Below, piece after piece: positions 46,120 through 58,482 of a DNA stretch of 64,000 nt (the first letter of the stretch is position 1; each line of letters opens with the position of its first letter). The stretch covers positions 3,224,001-3,288,000 of the forward strand of contig OY294047.1 in the NCBI GenBank assembly GCA_958510825.1, given 5' to 3'. The notes under the pieces were generated by a model. That model did not search any database. It was given only the letters and a program-made list of their open reading frames with translations, and was not told the DNA's origin. The translations under genes and the position numbers were made by a program. Source of the stretch: Brachypterus glaber (lineage: Eukaryota; Arthropoda; Insecta; Coleoptera; Kateretidae).

Positions 46120-46600
46120 CATTTTTTTACACCGCAATTAAAGCAAAATACTGCTGCCAACAAAATAATACGTTCCCCTATAGGCTTAGGTTTATTAAAA
46201 TCAAAAACAAAAAAACAAAAAATAAAAAGTTTTTCAAATTTCAAAAAAAGTTAATTTTTTCGTAAAACGAAAAATAAATTGAAAATAGTATGTTTTTGAA
46301 AAAAGTTGGTTTTACCCCATTACCCCCAACCCCATTTTTACGCAAAACAATCCCAGCCTAGAACTTTGGATAAACAACCTGTGGTCCAAATTTTAAGTCT
46401 TTAGCCCGAAGCGTTCTTGAGTTATCGTGGTCAAAAATTTCCCGGACACCGACCGACCGACAGACAGATAGAATTTTTTTTATTTGACGGAAATCATATT
46501 TTTTGGATATAAAACGTCCAGAAACGTAAAAAAAAGCAATAAAAATGTTTTACTAACGCAACACTTTCCTTGGGGAAAGTAAAACTACTGTGAACTGTCA
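46120..46600 (+). repeat. Family U repeat
   Basis: CAACAAAATAATACG, AGGTTTATTAAAATCAAAAA, AAAACAATCCCAGCCTAGAA, CCGACCGACCGACAGACAGA, AAAACGTCCAGAAACG. Shares order with 27962-28310. Intergenic. Confidence 0.6.
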
Positions 46601-48094
46601 AAAACCGTGTCTGATGGAGAAAATTTGATACAAATTCAGAATTAGCAGGTCGAAATTAGTTAAAAACAGCTATTATCTCCCAAAAAAGAAAAAAATTATG
46701 TGCCTTCTAGTTAATAATGACTGAGCCACTCTATTAAAAAAGGTTTTATTTAAAATTTTATCAAGGTTAATTTATTTATTTATTAATTTATTTATTAATA
46801 TATTTATAAATACTTAATAAATATTTAAATGCATAGATGAAAAAAACCCTGCTTAAAAAATAGTTAATTTAAATATCTAAAAGCATAAACCTAAACTTCC
46901 AAAATTAATTTATAAAACGATTTGATGCAAACTGTATGTCAATAATTAAAAAATAAATGGCTAAACTAATTTTTTCAATATAACAAGTTTTCAAAAACTA
47001 AAATATTTTTAATTTTTTTTTAACAATTCATTGCACGTGTTTTTTTTAATCGCAAGACAAAAAAAAAGGAAAGTAGATATTTTTTTTTCTGAAATTACCG
47101 CATTTTATGCCCCTTCTAATATAAAATTATTCCATATAAGGAAATAGGTTATGGTCCCCAGCAGTACATTAATATTTTTTTTCTATTTTGCGACTCTTAT
47201 AGACTCATAATCACACGCATTTTGCCCATAAAAGGTCTCTACTTTTTTTCTGTTGGGTTGGCAACATACAAAAGCCTATCTCTTGACGTTTTGCGTGCAA
47301 ATGTCAATGTCGATTTAAAGTTTAATTTTTTACAAAATTTTGTGTTTGGGTTATTTTTTACCGTGTTAAAATTGTGGACTGGTTAATTGCAGTGAAAAAA
47401 CAAGAGATGACTGTAAAATATATCAAAATATCATTTGTTCTTAGAATTGTAAACAAAGTGTAAACTGTAATGCCAACCCAAAACAAAAAACCCTAAATCA
47501 GTCATCAATTTAAATGTAAGTTTTTTAAATTTCAGAGCAAAATAGAAAAAAATGTATAAAGCACTCGTTTCATAACACGTTTTTAGAGCACTAGTACTTT
47601 AGGAAACTCGCCGCAAGCGGCTCGTTTTCTAAACTTGTACTCGTGCGCTAAAAACGTATGTTATGAAACTAGTACTTTAATATACTATTCTACATATCCC
47701 CTATTTTTCTGCAATATTTTTTATACTTTTTTAAGTGTGTACAAAAGAATCATACAATTTACATAAAACAATAGATTTTTGAAACATGCACATAAAAATA
47801 TATATTTTTTTTAATGTATTAAATTTTAACAATTCGTAAATTTATAAAAAATAATTTTTAGTTAAGTATACCTAAGATAAATTTTCCTACATTATTTTTT
47901 CAATTGTATAACAATAAAATATTATAAAATTTATTAAAATAGAACAGTTAAACTCTGAATTATATAACACACATTATATACAATATAAAGCGCAAAAAAG
48001 TTAACTTTCAATCTCAAACAGATATTTTCTTTAAAATAATAAACGATTTAGAGGTAATAATTTTTTTAAGAAAAGCTTTGGCGCACGGTTGTTA
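46601..48094. other. Intergenic stretch with a hairpin at 47565-47670
   Basis: No gene is seen. Near 46873-46965 is a copy of the CTAAAAGCATAAACCTAAAC repeat also at 18149-18235. The 47565-47670 hairpin pairs CATAACACGTTTTTAGAGCA with TGCGCTAAAAACGTATGTTATG-type sequence around GCCGCAAGCGGC. Confidence 0.5.
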
Positions 48095-48785
48095 TTACAT
48101 CGGCACTTAGTGCTACTAAGAATGCCGATGTATTGAAATCTTCGCCGAAAAGTCAAAATCTTTGACACGTTTTTTTCACATTTCTCGACGTTTTAGAGTC
48201 GAAATCAGTAAAAAAATGTTTGCGTCCGTCTGTCTGTCTGTCGGGTGTAAACTCTCCAAACTCCATTTCTACATGAGATATCGACTTGCGGTTTTTTGCA
48301 TATTGTTTCTTATCGTATTCCGAAGAGCTGATTAGATTTTGAAGGTAAATGATTGGGGGTAAGGGGGTAAAAATAGGGTAAAACTCCTATTTTTAGCATT
48401 TTTATTTATAATTAAGGCAATTATTATTGTATTTGGTTAATTTAATAAAAGATAATTTTAAATTGGTCAAAAAATGTTATAAACAACGTTTTCCTAAAAC
48501 GCATTGTTTTCGAGATATTGGCTTTTAAAGCAGTAAAAGGTTTTTTTAGCATATCTCACATATTTATAACCCGATTTCAAAAAATTATATTTTAAATAAA
48601 AGCTCTTTTTAAACCCTATAAAAAATGTTATATACAGTTTTTCGCTAGAATATAATGTTTTAAAGATACAGAATTTAAAATCAAACAAAACACCTAGTTT
48701 GAAATTTGCAAACTAGAAGGCTCTAGTGTACAATAGTGCCGATGTTTTGACAAGGTGCTTGCAACGTTTCATCTAGTTTTTTAAT
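48095..48785 (-). repeat. Family A repeat, full-length, reverse orientation
   Basis: Starts TTACATCGGCACTTAGTGC and ends GTTTCATCTAGTTT, the exact reverse layout of 28388-29080. Intergenic. The frame at 48494-48688 (minus) is repeat-derived and matches 10537 onward. Confidence 0.88.
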
Positions 48786-49387
48786 ATATTTACCTACGTT
48801 ACCTCCGTTAGTTTAGATATTTTTAAAATGTTTTAGGACTTTAGGAAATCTAATAACTCAGTTTCTCTTAATTTCTTAATTCATTAATTTATTTCTTAAT
48901 TAATTTTTTAATTAATTAATTTTCTTAATTAACTTCTTAATTTTACTCTGCCTCTAGCGTGTCGACTGCAGTAAAGTGAAACAAAGATTTCAAAACTGTA
49001 TTATTGGCCAAAGCACTATAATAATAATAATAATTACTATAGTAATACACGCTTTATTTTCATCTGTTCGAGACTGAAAATTTTATACAGTACAATAGCA
49101 GTAAAAATTTGTAAAACGGATTTAAGAATTCTTCAACTTTTCTTAGTGTAAAAAGTATTTTTTTCAAATTTAGTACCCAAGCATAAATTAGGTAAAAAAG
49201 TGGACAAAAAGTCTAATTATCAATTAATAATTAAACTTTTTGTCCACCTTTTTATCTATTTTGTTGCTTGGGTACTGCTGCTGTAAATATATTTCTCGAT
49301 ATATTAATTAGTTAACTTTTATTTGTAAAATTACATGCACAGAATGTTTTTAGACGCATTTTTAGATAAACTCTTGTTAAAACTGCT

Positions 49388-49560
49388 AACGTTAGATAAA
49401 CGTTATTCTAACGTTAGACCCTAACGTTATTCTAACGTTAGACCCTAACGTTATTCTAACGTTAGATCCTAACGTTATTCTAACGTTAGACCCTAACGTT
49501 AGGATTCTAACGTTCAAACTGCATTCATCTAACGTTAGGTCAAGTTGCACTAACGTTATT
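49388..49560. repeat. 24-bp tandem array of CTAACGTTATTCTAACGTTAGAC
   Basis: Four or five tandem copies of TCTAACGTTAGACC + CTAACGTTAT, each containing two self-complementary TAACGTTA words. The word is the hallmark of family C element ends, so this array probably grew from one. Confidence 0.85.
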
Positions 49561-49646
49561 TTCCACACTAACGGAAAAAATCCACCGATGAAATTTTTTT
49601 ATTTCAAACAAAAAAACTACATTGACAAGGCTCTTTTATACAAGAT

Positions 49647-50405
49647 TATTTAGAAATAGGGTCATTAAAAAAAATATAAACTCCCGAAATTCCGGATTGC
49701 CATTTTTTAAATTGAAATATTTCGAAAACTAATTAATGGATTTGACTGTTTTTTTTGTTTTATAGCTTAAACATTCTCTACTTTTGTTTGTATTAAGAAT
49801 GATTTAAAATAGTTATTTTTGTATTAACAGCAACAAAAAATGAACAACTATGTTTTTTGCCCCATCTTCTAGGACTTACATGGTACGTCACCGCAACTGT
49901 TTATCAAATTTTTAAGGTCTCTCTTATTGCCGCAGTTTTAATCAATATTTTCCTTTATTTTTTTATATTTTTACTTCTGGTTTAGGAAATATCAGGATTT
50001 TCCTGAAAGTAGTCATTTTTTCAGTTAAAAGGTGTTGATTATTTGTTTTTATTTGTTCAAGGATATGTTGTGAATTGAATCTTAAAGTGCAAGTGATTTT
50101 TTTTAATTTATTATAATAAAACAATGATTGAGTGTTACACCAGCTCTAAAATCAGTAAAAATTAAATTGTTTTTCAACCGTGGTAAATCTGGCAACCTGA
50201 AAAGCGAGTCGCTTTAAACGAGATAGAAAACCTGAAAAGCGAGAAAAGCAAGGTAACACCACAACCTTACGAGTAACTCGGATTACGGGTTTTTAGAATA
50301 AAATTTTTAGATTTTTTTTTAAATTCTTTTTAATTCTTAAAATCGACTTCTGGAACCTTCAGGAGTTCCTGTTTTTTTTTTTAATGACCCTAGTTCTGAA
50401 TAACC
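49647..50405. mobile_element. Family R element, uninterrupted copy
   Basis: The ends TTTAGAAATAGGGTCATTAA and TTAATGACCCTAGTTCTGAA mirror each other; interior CCCCATCTTCTAGGACTT and GTGAATTGAATCTTAAAGTG. A reversed fragment lies at 57043-57330, and scraps at 31690-31830. Confidence 0.8.
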
Positions 50406-50712
50406 CTTATTTAGTTGTACTTTGCAATAACTAAAAACATCCTGTTTATTAAAAATACTTTACGGAACATAATTGCACAACGTTATAGGTAGGTATTTAT
50501 TAATATAACTTAATTAACTCCTAAGATTCGACTATAGTCAAATTTTACCATCAGTCTGTTATTAAAAAATATAGGCAGCAAATTTTAAGCGAATGTAACT
50601 ATTTTGGATTAGTACATTTTACATTTATTTAAAAAAATCGATATAAAAGTTAATATTTAAATGCAACTTTTTTTTAATACGATAGTCGATAATCGCGTGC
50701 ATGCGAAATAAG

Positions 50713-50964
50713 CAACGAACTAATAACTCTTCTCTCTAGAATAGGCATTTCATTTGTAAAAACTGACAAAAACGTAGCCAACATATACATTTGTCAGTCT
50801 AACTCGCACAGCTTTGTTCTGACAGACAACAATAACAGTTACTGGTAACTGTTATTGTTCAGGCCTGAATATGCCTACTATTTGTTTACAAACAAACCGA
50901 GATGTTGGCGATACTTTATGTTAACGGTATGCGTATTCTAGAGAGAAGAGTTATTAGTTCGTTG
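50713..50964. mobile_element. 252-bp MITE with 31-bp TIRs
   Basis: CAACGAACTAATAACTCTTC and its exact mirror GAAGAGTTATTAGTTCGTTG bound the element; the TIR extends through TCTCTAGAATA. Inside, AACAGTTACTGGTAACTGTT is a perfect palindrome. Intergenic between Ube3a and CrebA. Confidence 0.9.
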
Positions 50965-51348
50965 GAAAAAAGGTTCTTTCATAACTATAATAGTTGACTA
51001 ACTGAATAGTTTTTAGCTACAACCACGGTGTCTGTTCTTTAGCCGTAGTTTTTTACCCTAAAATCGACTTTGATTAAAAAAATAATAGTTTTTAATAAAA
51101 TAGTTTTTCTTAAAATTGGCACATTCCAAAATAATTGACATTTTCCGTTAAGCTACTGCCAAGTTATTAAAATTGGTTAAATAAATTTTAGTGGTCCCAA
51201 ATTCAGCTTTTTCTTCTAAAATATACATGTATAAATTCTTATTACCTAAATTTTAACTAGTGCACACATGTGTTAAGGCACACAAATCTGATAATCATAA
51301 TATATAAATATATACAAATTAAGTACAAATACATAACAGCTCCTCATA

Positions 51349-51976
51349 CAGTGCGGTCAAAAAGTCACCCCCTCCCCTTCTTAACTTTTGTATGAGTTAA
51401 GATTTAAACTTTAATTCGGCTTTGGGCCAATTACGGCCTCTAACGCCGCGGCGCCTAATTCATGTGCAGTAGTCGGCGTAAACTCAGTTCTGACTCATCA
51501 ACGTTGAAAATAAACACAGAAACATAGGCTTACGGAATAATTTTGCCGAATTACGAGGGAAATTTTTATAAAGGTCACTAAATCGAAACATTTGACGACT
51601 AATTTGTTACCCACAACAATATTAACTATACATATTAACTATACATATGTATATATCGGTGATTCTCAAAGAAAAACTTCATTCGATTTTTATCTTTTAA
51701 GAATACGAAAGTTTTTAATTTTAATTTATTGATAACTTTTTTTCCCACCTTACTCGTTTAAATGGAATAATTAAAAAATATCAAGATAAAATAAATAAAT
51801 ATGTAAATATTTAAAACCTCGCCTCAACGCTAGAGTCGACGCAGCGTCTATGCGAGTACTGGAATTTCGCCGACTACTGTTCATGTGTGTCTCATTTACA
51901 TGGTCCGAATATGAAGTTGGTATCTATACTTGTTCAACGGTTAAAAGGGAGGGAGGGTGAGTTTTGGACCGCATCG
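51349..51976. mobile_element. Family D MITE (copy 3) with a foreign interior
   Basis: CAGTGCGGTCAAAAAGTCAC at 51349 and GAGTTTTGGACCGCATCG ending 51976, TA-flanked. From about 51410 to 51890 the interior is unlike copies 1 and 2 and contains GCCTCTAACGCCGCGGCGCC and a reverse partner near 51835-51875, so another element probably inserted. Confidence 0.72.
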
Positions 51977-52245
51977 TATAATTTTTCTCTTTCAACATTT
52001 TTACAAAAATATTCACTTTGAGCTTCTAGCTTATAGTTTATACCTTTGGTATATGGAATGTAGTATAATTTTTTTGCTAGCTAATATTATAATATTCCTG
52101 CAAGAATTCACTTTAGGAGCTTTTCAGCTTACGATAATTAACCTTATAAAGACTTCAAGTATTTGACGTAATTTTTGCCATCATTTGTTTTTACGTCACT
52201 TAATGACGTCAATGTAAAAATATAATATGATAGCACCTCAGCTTC

Positions 52246-52657
52246 AATGGAGCTCTTTACAACTAGAATTATGAAACAAAAGACGTCTACCCTATCTCTA
52301 TCTCATTTTTGCTACACTTTCCAGCCAACCAAATAAATACTGTATTTGTTTTTTATACAACAAATACAGTATTTATTTGGTTGGCCGGAAAGTGTAGCAC
52401 TGAGCGGCACGAACGAACGTAGCTAATGTAAATCTGTAGAATAAGATAATTCTACTAAAATTTAGATGGCGCCAGTAATTTTTTTAATAAAAATAATATA
52501 GTTACACTTTTCGCCTGGCCAAGTAAATATTGTATTTGTTCAACAAAGAACAAATACAGAATTTGTTTGGTTGGGTGGAAGTGGGAGTGTATGTATGTCT
52601 TCTATCCTTTTTGGGTAGAACTTTTGTCCCTGTCTAATCTAACGGGAAAAATCGCCA
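52246..52657 (+). repeat. Family M repeat, copy downstream of the CrebA stop
   Basis: Begins AATGGAGCTCTTTACAACTA and ends AAAATCGCCATT. It has two internal hairpins (CCAACCAAATAAATACTGTA with its mirror; CAAATATTGTATTTGTTC-type). The second copy at 53397-53815 is close to identical. Confidence 0.88.
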
Positions 52658-53096
52658 TTGAAAAACTCGTTTTTGAAATATACTGCTAGAGTCAAATTCA
52701 CAGCTACTATTTTGTAATGACGTCAGTCCAAATAACTGTGGTTTTGACTGTATTTGCTATACTATTAATGAATTAATTTAATTCAGTTAGGTTTTAAAAA
52801 TCGAATTGCATGATAATTTTAAATATTGATAAAAAATAAAAAATCTCCTAAAGTGATGAATTATAGTCTTTCTCTTTAAGCAACAAGAATATTGGCAGGA
52901 TTTTTTAATTAAAAATTATTAGTTGGAAGACACTTCTTAATATTAAGTGCTCTAAAATATATTTAAAGAACTGATCTTCCACACTTCTTAAAGGAAGAAA
53001 AAAGTCAAATACTTTAATTATTTTGTACTGATGACAATTTACTATTTTATAGTAATATTTAGGGATTTTAGTCCTATTTTTAGGGATTTTAAATCC

Positions 53097-56000
53097 TTAT
53101 TGATGTTTTAATTGTTTACTAAATTGCGGGTGTGTTTTAGCGATGATAGCTTGCAGTTTCTGCAACTGACTCATCAGATTCACATTTGAATCTTCGAGGT
53201 CGTCAATTTTTTGCCTATATTCATTATTTTCGGAAACTAAGATTTCCACCTTACGTTCCAGTTGGTCCATGTATTCTTTTTTCTTTCTCCTACTTTCTTG
53301 AGCAGAAATCTGCAAATAAAATATAAATTAAAATAAAAAGTCCAACAACAAGCCATTATAACATTTTTTCCCCAACAACAAAGTTCAACAATATTTAATG
53401 GAGCTCTCTACAACTAGAATTATGAAACAAAAGACGTCTACCCTATATCTATCTCATTTGTACTACACTTTCCAGCCAACCAAATAAATACTGTATTTGT
53501 TTTTTATTCAACAAATACAGTATTTATTTGGTTGGCCGGAAAGTGTAGCACTGAGCGGCACGAACGAACATAGATAATGTGAATCTGTAGAATAAGATAA
53601 TTATAGAATAACTAAAGTAGGCGCCCAGTAATTTCTTTAATAAAAATAATATAGTTACACTTTTCGCCCGGCCAAGTAAATATTGTATTTGTTCAACAAA
53701 GAACAAATACAGAATTTGTTTGGTTGGGTGGGAGTGGGAGTGTATGTATGTCTTCTATCCCTTTTTGGGTAGACCTTTTGTCCCTTTCTAATCTAACGGG
53801 AGAAATCGCCATTACAAGGACAAAAAATCACATCAATTAATCTTAACCAGAAATTATTAATGGTTTGAATAAGTCTATGTGGTTCTAATTGTTTATATGG
53901 GTTTGTATTGGGAAATCCCTATTGCTTGGTTGTGTGTCTATGGGATACACTAATCCCAACCCACATGTGCGTGCGTAGAAACGATTCATAGGGTTATTAA
54001 AGCTTCAGTTACTCGGTGAGAATTATATGAATTTTAATAATATTTACCTTATTTTTTATTTTCCTCCTAATTTTCTTTAAGGATTTTTCTTCAGATTTTG
54101 TTAATGGTAGGCGGGTGGGTACTGCATAACCTTCTGCAATTAAGGTTCTTTTTTCTTCTTCAGTTAAAATTAGGGTCCCCGTTGATCCTTTCTGAAAAAT
54201 AAAAAAACAAAATAATTTTCGTCCTTAAAAAAACTTTTTGTAAAGCATCCAAAAATTGATTTTTAGTCTCTTTTGCTTTGGTGAAAATGGCGTACAGAAA
54301 ATGTCACCTACCGGTTGACTACTAATTAAATGCGTGTGAATGGGCTGCCTCGTGGTGGTGTGGTGGTGCAGTACCATTCTTGCGGTGTTCGATTTTCTGG
54401 CAGCCGGTGAGGCGGGTTGGGAAATGGTGGCGCTGTCTTCGCTTTCTTCGCTGCTGCTGCAAGATGGCGGTGTGGGCGGCAAGTGAAACGCGTTACCCTG
54501 TTGGACTTTTATACTCATTTTGGGCAGCTGTATCCTTTGGGGAATAATCGTGTGCGGGGAACTGAGGATGTATTCTTTGTTGTTTGATTTGAGGATTGTC
54601 GAACTTTCTGTTGCCTGGAATTAAATATGAATAAAGAAGTAGATATTATTAGACCCAAATAATGGGCATAAAGTTATCCATTTGAGATAGTTCTATCTAC
54701 AATTGGTGGTAAGAGATGTATTTAAAGCTCTTGAGAATTATTAATTTTATTTGTAAGCATAACAATGTTTTTGTGCGTTTACTGATGCGATACTGCAGTG
54801 TCAGGATTTATGTGTCAAGAAATTATTCATATTTTTTATTTCAATTTGTTTTTAAATATTTTGTATGTACCCTAGTAGAAATTTAAGGTTAGAATAACGT
54901 TTTTCTAACGTTAGAAAACTGTATAAAAGTACGTTATAAAATATGTGCAAATGTCCCGCTTTTTAACGTTAGAATCAAACGTTAGTTACAAAGGTTAATC
55001 TAATGTTAGATTTTTAAGTTAGAAATACGTTATAAGTACGTTTAATTTATTACTTTTGGAGGGGGCGTGGCCAACTAGGAAATTTCGACCTGCATCATAA
55101 AATGGCAGCTGGGAAAAAATTTATTCATATAAATAAATCTTAATATATTTTAACAATCATAATATTTTTAAACATAATTTCGTTACATTTATTTATAAAA
55201 TAGCCATCTTTTTGGGTGCCCCTAAATATACTTACAGTTTATGCTTTATACATTTATAAGTGTATACTTTTTTTAATAAAACAAAAAGACTTGTTTTCTT
55301 TCAAATAGATTTTTCGATTTCAAAGTTCCAAAACATAGGCTAGTTAGTTTTGAAAAAGGTCCATACTACTCAGCTATACAACTTTTTAACAAACTTCCTC
55401 AGATTTTGAAAAACCGAAAAAATGAAAGAAGTTTTAAAAATCTACTTTTTGATTATATGTGTAATATGGAGCCTTACAACATGGAAGAGTTTTATTCATA
55501 TAGGTCATAAACTAATTTTAATTGTATTTTGTATTTATTTATTTATTTGTTTATTTATTTATTTAGGTACTTGTTGTACTTTTCAATTTCCTTTTGACAA
55601 TGTTTCCATTAATAGTTTTATGTACTATATTGTATTTAGAACATTCTTGAGAAAATAAATTATTTATTATTATTATTATTATTTTTCGGGTAATATACTG
55701 TTATACTTCGATAAATATGTTTACCTCTCAGAAAAACTTTATATTTAGTTAGTTAATATTCATTTAATCTTAATCTTAAAATATTTTTTCAATTATAATA
55801 CAGCGTCGCCAGTCTTACTATAATTTTGACTTTTGGGGGATATTTTTTTATTATAGAAATAATAAATAATTATGAAAACTAGGCACATAGCTGTCTAAAA
55901 TGAGTATTTTCTACTATAGCTTACGTATTAATAATGGAAATTTAAAAAATATTTAAAGTTAGAAAAAGGTTAGAATTAAGTTGGGAAACTAACGTTAGAT

Positions 56001-58482
56001 TTATGTATTTTTTAACGTTTTTGTCAAACGTAAGTTTTTAAGGTTAGATTTATATATTTTATAACGTTTTTGTATAACGTTTGAGACTAAACATAAAAAT
56101 GTCACTAAAACGTTTTTGTCAAACGTAAGTTTTTAAGGTTAGATTTATATATTTTATATCGTTTTTGTATAACGTTTGAGACTAAACATAAAAATGTCAC
56201 TAATCTAATGTTATGTTAAGTTAGATTTGTGTACTTTTCTACCAGGGTACTTTTTATAAACGCAAAAAATCATTTTGCTTACAGAAATGGGCACACATTT
56301 CTAATTCTACGGTGATAAAAAAGTTTTAAAAAGCACTTGGCACTAAGCATAATAGAATTTTCGTATATTTACTGGCAGATATTAGAGTTTCAGACATTTT
56401 GTCAAGACAATATTGTTGTATTATTACTGATGCTAGCGATATTAGAGTTTCAGAAGTTTTATCCAATACAATTTTTTTTTGTACGTTTACTGATGCTAGT
56501 TATATTAGAGTTTCAAGAGTTTTTTGTCAAGACAAATTTGTTCTATTTTTACTGACGCTAGCGATATTAGAGTTTCAGGAGTTTTGTGTCAATACATTTT
56601 TTTTAGTATGTTAATATGAGATAAAGGTGATGAAAAGAAAGAAAGAGTTCTACAAAGCACTTTGTCCTTTGTTAAATACCATCAAGCTTTTGTAGAATTT
56701 ATGAACCTTTATAAAGTTCATTTTATTTACAGAACCTCATGATTAACTCAATTTCCAATTACCAAGAGTAATAAAGGACTAATTAAGTGCATAATGGGAA
56801 AAGATGCGTCCATACCATTTCAACGTCGAATTGTAAGTCATTGGGGTTCATTAGACATTGTGGAGATGAGGGACACGAAGAATGCGGACTTATGTCTGAC
56901 TCGCTGGTGGGTTCGTCTTTAATATGGACTTCGGAGCGCATCGAAATTACGGGAAAACACTCGTCGTCCATATCTGAAAAGAAAAAGTTAATATTATTTT
57001 CTCACATAAGGTAAATGGCATATTTTTATGGTTTAAGGCATATCCACAGGCTTGCATAACAAAACTGAAAAAATGACAACTTTCAGGAAAAGTAAAAAAT
57101 AAAAAAGAAAATATTCATTAAAACTGCGGCAAGTCCTAGAAGATGGGGTAAGAAACATAGTTGTACATTATTTGTTGCTGTTAATACGAAAAAAAAATTA
57201 ATCATTCTTAAAACAAACAAAAGTATAGAATGTTTAAGTCTTAAAACTAAAAAAGAATTAGTCAAATCCATTAATTAGTTTTCGAAATATTTGAATTTAA
57301 AAAAATGTCAATTTTTTAGGTGTTCGGAATTTAATGTGCGGAAGTCTACATAATTTATTTTTTATTTTTGTGTTTTTTGCGTTTTATTCAGATCGTTCTA
57401 CTGCAGTAAAATTTAAAAATTAACTATTGGGAAAAAATATGGTAAAAAAGCCATTATTAAAAAATTGCATAAATTGCCCTATATTGTTTAAAACGAATAA
57501 AAAAATAAAATTTTAAGTACATCGTGACACGTTTTATTATTTTTTATATCCAAAGCTGCTTTTCCAATAAAATGTACTCGATAATATTTTATGCAATATA
57601 AAAAAATGTGCATTTAACAAACGTTTTTATCAGTTGCAATTTTGCATAAAGTTAGATATTTTTGTTGAATACGTAAATTGTCTGGGTTAAAAAGTAAAAA
57701 AGCAGATTTTATCGTTAAAAACGAATACCTAGAATTATTAAATAAAACTGATTTTTTTGGAAATAAAAACGATTTTTTTTTCAAATGAATAAAAATAACT
57801 GTGTTTTTTGAAAAAACAAACTGTAATAAAATTGTTTTCATAATAAATCACGGTTTGTTATTAGTTATTTATGGTACTAGTGGGTAAAGTAAGATATTGC
57901 CCATGCTTGGCTGACGCCTCGCAGGTTAATTTTCGAGAGGGCAATATCGGTTTACCCATGAGTGCCATACAAGGTTTTATCCAATAAATAGCTTAGGAAT
58001 TCATATTTTTATTAAAAATTTTAATGACATTTACAAGAAAATAATTTGACAAGAGACAGTTGAGTGGGTAAAATAAATAATTATCCACTCAATAAAGTAA
58101 AAGCCACGCGGGGGTTATTATTGAGTTTATTTATTTAAAATAAAGCTGGTAATTGTCTCATTATGTGTATGTATTGGATAAAAGTTTATAATAAGTTGTA
58201 TGTTGTTATATAAAAAAAATAGGCGACTATCCTATATCCATTTTCTCGATTTTGTTTTTTCTTTTTAATAATATTCTTACCTTCAACTTTATGAATCGAA
58301 CTCGGTGAATTTGGCAGGGAAACTCCATCTGACTGTAGACTGTATGAATGTTCTGTTTTGATTGGTCGTGGGCCTAGAGCTGCGTCTGTCATGAGTCTGT
58401 CTTGTAGGATCACTCCTACCGGAAGTTCCCGATCCAAGCCCCAGAGGTCGCATGGGTTTAGCCTTAGTACGTCCTGCATTGT
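53097..58482 (-). CDS. CrebA: CrebA / CREB3-like bZIP transcription factor, last five coding exons (5' incomplete)
   Basis: Minus-strand exons 58281-58482, 56816-56973, 54312-54614, 54048-54191 and 53097-53309 join in frame to 339 codons plus stop. The first listed exon begins after an acceptor (TTTCAG at 58483) and reads T-M-Q-D-V, so an upstream exon is expected; the internal Met at 58477-58479 is probably not the true start. Conserved insect CrebA blocks: [67 protein letters not shown] then [20 protein letters not shown], the basic region and leucine zipper. The product ends KQLKHQ about 45 residues after the basic region, with no membrane segment, as in fly CrebA and unlike vertebrate CREB3 proteins. 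In flies it drives secretory-pathway genes. A Ser/Pro-rich activation region fills exon three ([16 protein letters not shown]). Confidence 0.95.
53397..53815 (+). repeat. Family M repeat, copy in the last CrebA intron
   Basis: Same start (AATGGAGCTCTCTACAACTA), hairpins and end (GAGAAATCGCCATT) as 52246-52657. The two direct copies bracket the terminal CrebA exon 53097-53309. Confidence 0.88.
54870..56247. mobile_element. Family C element (copy 2) carrying a retrotransposon insertion
   Basis: CCCTAGTAGAAATTTAAGG at 54870, CTTTTCTACCAGGG ending 56247, TA on both flanks. Compared with the 795-bp copy 1 it holds an extra segment of about 450 bp at 55231-55682 and a short internal duplication near 56105-56190. 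It is in a CrebA intron. Confidence 0.85.
55307..55510 (+). pseudogene. Non-LTR retrotransposon ORF2 C-terminal tail
   Basis: Frame [20 protein letters not shown], then [16 protein letters not shown] and [12 protein letters not shown], ending at TAA 55508-55510. It is followed by AATAAATTATTTATTATTAT repeats (to about 55682). The LFNKLPQ...SFKNLL pattern is the usual end of Jockey-type ORF2. Severely 5'-truncated; inserted in the family C element. Confidence 0.82.
56370..56615 (+). repeat. 66-bp tandem repeat, about 4 units
   Basis: Each unit holds ACTGATGCTAGCGATATTAG, AGTTTCAG(A/G)AGTTTT and GTCAAGACAA or a variant. It produces repeated pseudo-peptides (DASDIRVSE) in overlapping frames, with no coding support. 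It is in a CrebA intron. Confidence 0.82.
57862..58183 (+). mobile_element. Family B repeat in a CrebA intron
   Basis: GTTATTTATGGTACTAGTGG through GGTTTACCCATGAGTGCCAT, TTTTATCCAATA and TATTGGATAAAA, nearly identical to 29971-30284. It ends about 100 bp from the donor of the 58281-58482 exon. Confidence 0.85.

Noticed and set aside
49388..49560. CRISPR-like regular repeat
   Set aside because: Units are contiguous with no unique spacers, in a eukaryotic genome.
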